Source of the DNA: Armatimonadetes bacterium UBA5419
GTDB taxonomy: Bacteria; Armatimonadota; UBA10988
DNA length: 11,561 bases
Assembly (NCBI GenBank): GCA_002409445.1
Contig: DHNJ01000132.1
Span: 1-11,561 of the forward strand
Direction: 5' to 3'
The notes below the pieces were generated by a model. It had not been told where the DNA came from. It saw only the letters and a program-made list of their open reading frames with translations, and did not search any database. Both the position numbers and the translations under genes were made by a program. Shown piece after piece: positions 7,244 through 11,561 of this stretch (position 1 is its first letter; each line of letters starts with the position of its first letter).

Positions 7244-9304
7244 CTACCTAGCCTCCAGCAGGCTCTGCAGCGCCGCCTTGACCGCCGGCGAGCTGCGCTC
7301 GGCGATCAGCGCCTCGATCTGCGCCGGGTCCACCGCCCGCGGACTCGCGCCGCCGTCCGCGTTCGCCGTCCAAAACACCTCGTCCAGCCCATGGGCCAGG
7401 GCCAGGCTGCGGTCGGTCGCGCACTTGGGGATCACCCGCTCCGGCCACAGGTGCAGCGCTAGATGGGCCCAGTCGTACTCGCCCGCGACCAGCTTGGCCC
7501 AGCACTCCATCAGCTTCTTCCGCCACTCCTTGTGGTGCGGGACCAGCCGCCAGAGCGGGGCGTGGTTGATGATCACCCCGTCGTTGAGGTCCGGCCGCCA
7601 GAGCGGCGCCACCCGCGCCACCTCGTCCTGAAACGCCCGCAGCTCGTCGACCAGCCGCTCCTGGTCCTCGCGCGCCTTCAGCTGCGTGCGGCTCGGCGTC
7701 GGCTCGCCCTCCTGGCGCAGGTCGACCAAGCGCCGCTCCTCGCGCCTCAGTTTCGGCTTCACATAATCGTTGAGCACCGCGTACAGCGTGTCCGGCGTCA
7801 GCCGGTGATAGTAGAGCCAGACGCTGTAGCGCTGCGAGGGCAGGCTCAGCATCCAGTAGATCGGCGCGGTCCGGCTCGACCGCGAGTAGCGGCGCAAGTG
7901 GCCGGCCCAGAACCCCGACCGCGCGTTGGCGAACCAGGCGCGCAGGGTATCGACCCCGAGGATCGCCGCCGCTTCGGTCTGTAGCGCGTCGAAGGTCTCG
8001 GGCCAGAGCACGCGCGCGACCTGCTCGACCCGCGCGACCAGGTCCGCCGGGTGGCCCTGGTCCTCGACCAGGACCGCCGCCCCCGCCCCGGCCAGCGGGT
8101 AGTCGGCCGGCACCACACCGCCGGGCAACAGCCCTGGCGCCTCGGCGGGCAGCGGGTCGAACGGCTCGGGCTCGGGCGGCGCGGTCCGCGCACCGGTCGC
8201 TAGCCGTAGGTCAAACCGCCCGAAAACCACGCCCAGCTGCCAGCTCAGCAGCTCCGCGACCTGGGCCTGGGCGTCGATCGTCCCGACCGTCTCGTCCACC
8301 TCGTCCTCCTCGTCTGCCTCGGCCGGACCGTCCGCACTGAGCTCGGCGCCGCTGCTGGCCAGGTCCTCGGCGGCCAGCCCGTACAGCTGGAGGCACCGTT
8401 CGTCGATCGTCGCCTGCAGCTGGGCCAGCTCCGCGGCCACCGCCGCCCCGCGCGCCGCCCAGCCGGCCAGCCCCGCGGCCAGGCTCGCGTCCTCCGTCTG
8501 CAACAGCGCCGGCAGCCAGAACGCGTGCGACGTCTCCTCCGCCGTGTCCAACCCCCGCTTCAACGACCAGGCGCGGTGGGCGGGCGGTTCGAGGTCAGCG
8601 AGGTCTAGCGGCAAGGGTACTGACGCCAGCGTACCCGCGGTGTAAGACCGTGCAGCTCCCGCACCAGCGCCGACCAAGAGCGATAGCAGTAGGTCGAAAA
8701 CCGAGCTATTCATTGCGGCCATCGCACCAAGTGGGTGGTCAGGGATGAAGCCGCCGGAACCTTTGTGCGAAAACACGGTATCTGCACGCAGAGGCCGCAC
8801 CGACAGCGCGCGCGATGTGCGGTCCGTCCAGGTCAGGCCAGGACGGAAATAGAACTGCGTGTTTCGTAGGACCGCAGCCATGCGCCCGGTCCGCGGGTGG
8901 TTGGCGTTGCGCATCAGCTGTCCATCGTTGGCCCACTGCACGACGAGGTGAATGTCAGCATAGTACGGCGAGTACGCGCCGCCCTTGGCGAAGGCGAACC
9001 ACTGATCCAGTCGACCTCTGACCGGGACCTCCCAGGCGGCGCGGACGAAGCGGAAGTCGTCGCCGGTCTGCAGGCCTACCCGCGCTGTCCGCCCGTCGCT
9101 GGCGAAGGGGGGTAAGGTGGTGAAGAGGGCGCGAACGCGGTCGGAGACCCAGTAGGCGAACGAGGACATGGGGATGTCGGCGAAGCGGGCGGGGTCGAGG
9201 GCGAAGCGCCGCGGTCCGGCGGTGGTCTGGTCGGCGAGAGCGGCTTGGAGGGCGGTGGCTTTGTCGGTGGCGTCGAGGACGCGGAGGAAGATGGTCTCAC
9301 GCAT
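7244..9304 (-). CDS. PglX specificity module S2 with the PglX C-terminal domain, split from its methyltransferase
   Basis: Corresponds to the part of BREX PglX after the methyltransferase domain and has no methyltransferase motif of its own. It probably supplies target recognition to the protein encoded at 10334-11561. Numbered from the ATG at 9304 (686 aa), residues 1-153 form an N-terminal arm and about 154-232 a TRD opening with FRPGLTW. A helical segment follows (RAWSLKRGLD, TAEETSHAF, 244-262, to about 312), then an acidic linker (about 328-340, EADEEDEVDE). The C-terminal domain is typical of PglX: IYWMLSLPSQRYSVWLYYHR at 482-501, DGVIINHAPLWRL at 575-587, and YDWAHLALHLWPE at 610-622. 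ATGs at 9325 and 9322 also open the frame, but the ATG at 9304 aligns with the S1 start, overlaps the S1 stop (ATGCGTGA) and has AGGAGGAG seven bases upstream. Residues 1-340 are a paralogue of the whole of S1. Confidence 0.87.
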   Translation of the reverse strand: MRETIFLRVLDATDKATALQAALADQTTAGPRRFALDPARFADIPMSSFAYWVSDRVRALFTTLPPFASDGRTARVGLQTGDDFRFVRAAWEVPVRGRLDQWFAFAKGGAYSPYYADIHLVVQWANDGQLMRNANHPRTGRMAAVLRNTQFYFRPGLTWTDRTSRALSVRPLRADTVFSHKGSGGFIPDHPLGAMAAMNSSVFDLLLSLLVGAGAGAARSYTAGTLASVPLPLDLADLEPPAHRAWSLKRGLDTAEETSHAFWLPALLQTEDASLAAGLAGWAARGAAVAAELAQLQATIDERCLQLYGLAAEDLASSGAELSADGPAEADEEDEVDETVGTIDAQAQVAELLSWQLGVVFGRFDLRLATGARTAPPEPEPFDPLPAEAPGLLPGGVVPADYPLAGAGAAVLVEDQGHPADLVARVEQVARVLWPETFDALQTEAAAILGVDTLRAWFANARSGFWAGHLRRYSRSSRTAPIYWMLSLPSQRYSVWLYYHRLTPDTLYAVLNDYVKPKLRREERRLVDLRQEGEPTPSRTQLKAREDQERLVDELRAFQDEVARVAPLWRPDLNDGVIINHAPLWRLVPHHKEWRKKLMECWAKLVAGEYDWAHLALHLWPERVIPKCATDRSLALAHGLDEVFWTANADGGASPRAVDPAQIEALIAERSSPAVKAALQSLLEAR
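8285..9304 (-). repeat. Copy B of the tandem specificity module (5' half of S2)
   Basis: Coding-level direct repeat of 9297-10331. Similarity is strong over the N-terminal arm (shared ETIF-RVLDA, DDFRFVR, YADIHLVV, FRPGLTW) and again over the distal helices. It falls away in between, at about 8611-8842, the TRD. DNA identity is high at the outer end, where 9240-9304 against 10255-10331 looks about 85% identical by eye. The copies sit head to tail, so it is a direct repeat. Outer limits are approximate. Confidence 0.85.
8520..8542. repeat. 23-base perfect direct repeat, copy in S2
   Basis: Identical base for base to 9535-9557, 1015 bases away. It encodes AEETSHAF in the conserved helix behind the TRD. 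It is the longest exact match I noticed between the two modules and a possible homologous-recombination point. Confidence 0.9.
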
Positions 9305-10331
9305 CGTCGGGCTCCTCCTCATCATCGTCGGCGTCGGCGGGCTCGCCGCTGCTGAAGGCCTGGGCTAGCTGCAGGCGTTCGGCGGGGTCGAGGCCGTAGA
9401 GGGCGTCGGCCCGGGTGTCGATCTCGGCCTGGATCGTCTCGACCTCGGCCTCCGCCGCGGCCACCCGCGCCGCCCACCCCGCCGCCCGCGCGCCCAACGT
9501 CGCCCCCTCGACCTGCAACAACGACGGCAAGACAAACGCGTGCGACGTCTCCTCCGCTGTATCCACCCCCCGCTTCACCGCCCACGCCCGCCGCCCAAGC
9601 CCCGCCAAAGCGGCACTGTCGGCGGGTGTTAGGTCGGGGACGGGTACGCGTACCAAGCTGCCTATTTTGAACTCGGGAAACGCGAAGCGCCCTAGGAGGA
9701 TCTTGAACACAAAGTCCACCGCAGCCGAGTTGCCCAAGCCGAGGTACACGGACGCCTGCGCGGCTGGGAAGAACATCGCTGAGCCACGCACGCTGGTTAC
9801 ACATGCTGCAGGCATTGCTTGCGGGGAGAACCGCCACGCGCGGAGGGGCCATGTCAGGCCGGGTCGAAACCAGAACGCGGCGTTCTTGACAGCAGAGGCC
9901 ACCCGTCCCGTCTTCGGGTTGACAAGGTTTCGGATCTCAAGGGCATCGCGAGCCCAGTTCACAACCAGATGGATATCAGCGTAGAACGGCGAGAAGCTGC
10001 CACCCTTGGTGAAGTCATGCCAGCGCTCACCGCGGCCTAAGGTAGGAGCCTCCCAACTCATGCGCACAAACCGGAAGTCATCGGCGGTTGCCGAGCCTTG
10101 CTTTGCCGTGCGGCCCTCGCTCGCAAACACTGGCAACGTGCGGAAGAGATCACGCACTCGGTCGCTGATCCAGTATGCGAAAGGAGATTCCGTGATGACG
10201 CGGAAGCGCTCGGGGTCGCGCACATACCGCCGCGGCCCCTCACTGCCCGGCTCGGCGAGGGCGGCCTTGAGGGCGGAGGCCTTGTCGGCGGCGTCGAGCA
10301 CGCGGTAGAAGATGGTCTCGCGGCGGGGCAT
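9297..10331 (-). CDS. Stand-alone PglX-type specificity module S1 (extra target-recognition subunit)
   Basis: A 344-residue protein equivalent to the region of PglX between the methyltransferase and the C-terminal domain; it has neither of these. Residues 1-155 form the N-terminal arm (ETIFYRVLDAADK, DDFRFVRMSWE, YADIHLVVNW). About 156-232 is a TRD (FRPGLTW to LVRVPVP), 245-315 are helices (RAWAVKRGVDTAEETSHAF), and 333-344 an acidic tail (ADADDDEEEPDDA). It is paralogous to the first half of S2 but its TRD differs, so a different DNA target is likely. The ATG at 10331 lies two bases after the methyltransferase stop (TGAGCATG), with AAGGA nine bases upstream. The 9640-10240 stretch is lower in GC (52-53% in two 60-base blocks counted) than the 3' part (72% in one block), which suggests an imported TRD. 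It might be an active second specificity subunit, a partner of S2, or a recombination donor; the sequence does not settle which. Confidence 0.87.
   Translation of the reverse strand: MPRRETIFYRVLDAADKASALKAALAEPGSEGPRRYVRDPERFRVITESPFAYWISDRVRDLFRTLPVFASEGRTAKQGSATADDFRFVRMSWEAPTLGRGERWHDFTKGGSFSPFYADIHLVVNWARDALEIRNLVNPKTGRVASAVKNAAFWFRPGLTWPLRAWRFSPQAMPAACVTSVRGSAMFFPAAQASVYLGLGNSAAVDFVFKILLGRFAFPEFKIGSLVRVPVPDLTPADSAALAGLGRRAWAVKRGVDTAEETSHAFVLPSLLQVEGATLGARAAGWAARVAAAEAEVETIQAEIDTRADALYGLDPAERLQLAQAFSSGEPADADDDEEEPDDA
9312..9319 (-). promoter_or_regulatory. Ribosome-binding site of S2 inside the S1 acidic tail
   Basis: The minus strand reads AGGAGGAG seven bases before the ATG at 9304. 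The same bases encode the Glu run of the S1 acidic tail, so this stretch both ends S1 and starts S2. It fixes the S2 start at 9304 and not at 9322 or 9325. Confidence 0.75.
9535..9557. repeat. 23-base perfect direct repeat, copy in S1
   Basis: Partner of 8520-8542, encoding AEETSHAF at S1 residues 259-266. Recombination here would join the S1 TRD to the S2 C-terminal domain in frame and delete 1015 bases. Confidence 0.9.
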
Positions 10332-10333
10332 GC

Positions 10334-11561
10334 TCAGCGGTCCTTCTTCTGCAGGCAGAACGCGGCGACCTCGACCATCGCGTCATCGAGCACGCCGTTG
10401 CCCAGGTCGGCGAAGACCGTGGGCGGGGCGGTGGCGAGGAGGATCTCCTCGCGCCAGGCCTGGAAGCTGACGAGGAAGAAGCCGGTGCGCGAGGTGAGCG
10501 CGCCGAGGAACGCGCCGGGTTCGAGCAGGGCGATGCCGCGTTCGACAAAGGCCGCGAAGAGGTCGTTCTTGGTCCGCGGGTAGGCCCGGCTCAGGTAGCT
10601 CTTGCTCGCTTTGCTCGCCGCGCCGAACGGCGGGTTCATCAGGACCACATCGTAGGTCTGATGCATCAGCGCGATGAAGGCGAAGCCCTCGGCGGCGTCT
10701 TGGGCAAAGAGCCGGCGGCGCAGCCCCGTGGCGCCCGCGGCCTGCGCGCCGTAGGCGGCGAGGCTGGCCAGCAGCGTGGCCTGCGCTTGGTCCCAGAAGT
10801 CTTCTTCGCTGCTGGCGATCATGCTGAGGGTGGCCTGGACGATCTGTCGGCCGTCCTCGGTCTGGCCGACGATCTCGGCGCGTGGGACCATCGCCGCGCG
10901 CATGGCACCACCGAGCGCCTTTTCGAGGTCGGCCTCGATCTTGAGCAGCGAGCCGGCCTCGCCGGCCAGCTTCATCGCGTCCACGGCCTTGCTGACCAGC
11001 GGCTGGAGCCGGGGGTCGACGGTGGTCAGGAACTCGGCCAGCAGCTCGCTATCGCCGGGCATGGGTTCGGCGACGACGATGTTGGTCCGTTCGATCCGCG
11101 GGCGCTCCGCGCGGCCGAGGCCGAGGTCGGTGAGGGCGCGTTGGGCGCGCATCCAGAGCGCGAGCGCGGCGATCTGGGCGGCGCGGGGGTCGATGTCGAT
11201 GCCGTGGAGGTTGCGCGCGAGGATCAGGCCGGGCCAGTCGGCGGGCGGCGGGTCGGCGGTGGCGCCGGTACCGAAGGCCTCCTCGTAGATGGTTAGGAGC
11301 AGGTCGAAGGCATAGAGCAGGAAGTGGCCCGAGCCGCAGGCGGGGTCGAGGATCCTCAGCTCGCGCGGGTCCTTGGGCGGGCGGGGCGGGTCGAAGCGTT
11401 CGTCGGGCTCGTGGACGAGGTACTGGCACTGGTCTGTCAGGCGGGTCTGGCCCGCGCGCATCTCGTACCAGGTGCGGCCGAGGGTGTTGTCGGTGAGGAA
11501 CTCGACGACGTAGCGGGGGGTGAAGAACTGGTTGCGGACGGCCAGCTCGCGGCTGTTGCGC
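10334..11561 (-). CDS. pglX: BREX adenine-specific DNA methyltransferase PglX, methyltransferase part (5' end outside window)
   Basis: Predicted N6-adenine methyltransferase that marks host DNA so that BREX spares it. The frame is open to the window edge: upstream of the ATG at 11461 it continues in frame (NSRELAVRNQFFTPRYVVEFL), so that ATG is internal. Visible motifs, numbered from that internal Met, are the SAM-binding DPACGSG at 39-45 (nt 11327-11347), HGIDIDPRAAQIA at 86-98, and the catalytic NPPF at 276-279 (nt 10625-10636). A long helical insertion at about 140-265 is usual in PglX. The protein stops right after GVLDDAMVEVAAFCLQKKDR, where an ordinary PglX would run on into its recognition region. 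Those downstream parts are in the next two genes, so this resembles an M subunit. The TGA lies two bases from the S1 ATG, which implies coupled translation. The N-terminus, and probably brxA, brxB and brxC, lie beyond the window. Confidence 0.93.
   Translation of the reverse strand, partial: RNSRELAVRNQFFTPRYVVEFLTDNTLGRTWYEMRAGQTRLTDQCQYLVHEPDERFDPPRPPKDPRELRILDPACGSGHFLLYAFDLLLTIYEEAFGTGATADPPPADWPGLILARNLHGIDIDPRAAQIAALALWMRAQRALTDLGLGRAERPRIERTNIVVAEPMPGDSELLAEFLTTVDPRLQPLVSKAVDAMKLAGEAGSLLKIEADLEKALGGAMRAAMVPRAEIVGQTEDGRQIVQATLSMIASSEEDFWDQAQATLLASLAAYGAQAAGATGLRRRLFAQDAAEGFAFIALMHQTYDVVLMNPPFGAASKASKSYLSRAYPRTKNDLFAAFVERGIALLEPGAFLGALTSRTGFFLVSFQAWREEILLATAPPTVFADLGNGVLDDAMVEVAAFCLQKKDR
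10341..10345 (-). promoter_or_regulatory. Ribosome-binding site of S1 at the methyltransferase/S1 split
   Basis: The minus strand reads AAGGA nine bases before the S1 ATG at 10331, inside the last codons of the methyltransferase gene. A usable ribosome-binding site exactly at the break argues that the break is a real gene boundary and not a frameshift in a fused gene. Confidence 0.6.

Larger units (their letters stand above)
9297..10331 (-). repeat. Copy A of the tandem specificity module (whole of S1)
   Basis: Head-to-tail paralogue of 8285-9304. The two copies abut with no spacer beyond the overlapping stop/start. The variable centre is at about 9636-9869, flanked by conserved arms on both sides, the same conserved-variable-conserved plan seen in HsdS-type specificity genes. 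Confidence 0.85.

Noticed and set aside
6403..7251. Plus-strand open frame of 282 codons opposite the 5' part of pglZ
   Set aside because: Low-complexity antisense shadow with no motif; pglZ on the other strand is certain.
8285..10331. Invertible phase-variable specificity cassette
   Set aside because: The two modules are in the same orientation, no inverted copies are seen and no recombinase gene lies in the window; only deletion, duplication or gene conversion is plausible from what is visible.
10325..10345. A frameshift or sequencing error breaking an ordinary fused PglX
   Set aside because: A single error would not create a Shine-Dalgarno and ATG at the domain boundary, and it cannot explain the duplicated module or the second coupled junction at 9297-9304.
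10661..11296. Plus-strand frames (211 and 170 codons) opposite the methyltransferase
   Set aside because: Antisense to clear methyltransferase motifs; no family resemblance.
1..11561. tRNA or rRNA genes, CRISPR arrays, insertion sequences
   Set aside because: None seen on reading both strands: no regularly spaced repeats, no transposase-like frame and no cloverleaf candidate.

Overview
All six genes in this window lie on the minus strand, so biological order runs from high to low coordinates. The DNA is GC-rich bacterial sequence (about 70% GC in most coding stretches, with several lower patches) and almost every gene has an overlapping antisense shadow frame. The taxon cannot be fixed from this window. 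High GC, a secreted GH2 enzyme and palindrome-rich intergenic DNA would fit groups such as Chloroflexota or Armatimonadota, but that is a guess.

11561 to 2618 is the 3' part of a type 1-like BREX (bacteriophage exclusion) operon, in the usual type 1 order pglX - pglZ - brxL. The unusual part is PglX. It is normally one protein of about 1200 residues carrying an adenine methyltransferase, a target-recognition domain (TRD) and a C-terminal domain. Here it is split into separate genes: a methyltransferase gene (10334 to the window edge, 5' end outside), a 344-residue stand-alone specificity module (S1, 9297-10331), and a 686-residue gene with a second copy of that module plus the PglX C-terminal domain (S2, 7244-9304). 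S1 and S2 are tandem paralogues: their N-terminal arms and distal helices are clearly alike, while the central TRDs differ and are lower in GC. The layout recalls the separate M and S subunits of type I restriction systems, placed inside a BREX operon. Each split gene has its own Shine-Dalgarno sequence at a tightly coupled stop/start junction, so the split looks evolved and not like a sequencing frameshift.

PglZ (alkaline-phosphatase superfamily) and BrxL (AAA+ with a Lon-like C-terminal domain) follow. The Lon-like domain of BrxL lacks the Ser-Lys protease dyad. brxA, brxB, brxC and the PglX N-terminus would be expected beyond position 11561.

2313-2617 is a 305-base intergenic stretch with three hairpin-forming inverted repeats. 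It separates the BREX operon from 99-2300, a secreted glycoside hydrolase family 2 protein unrelated to defence. A long GC-rich inverted repeat at 38-82 follows that gene and may end its transcript.
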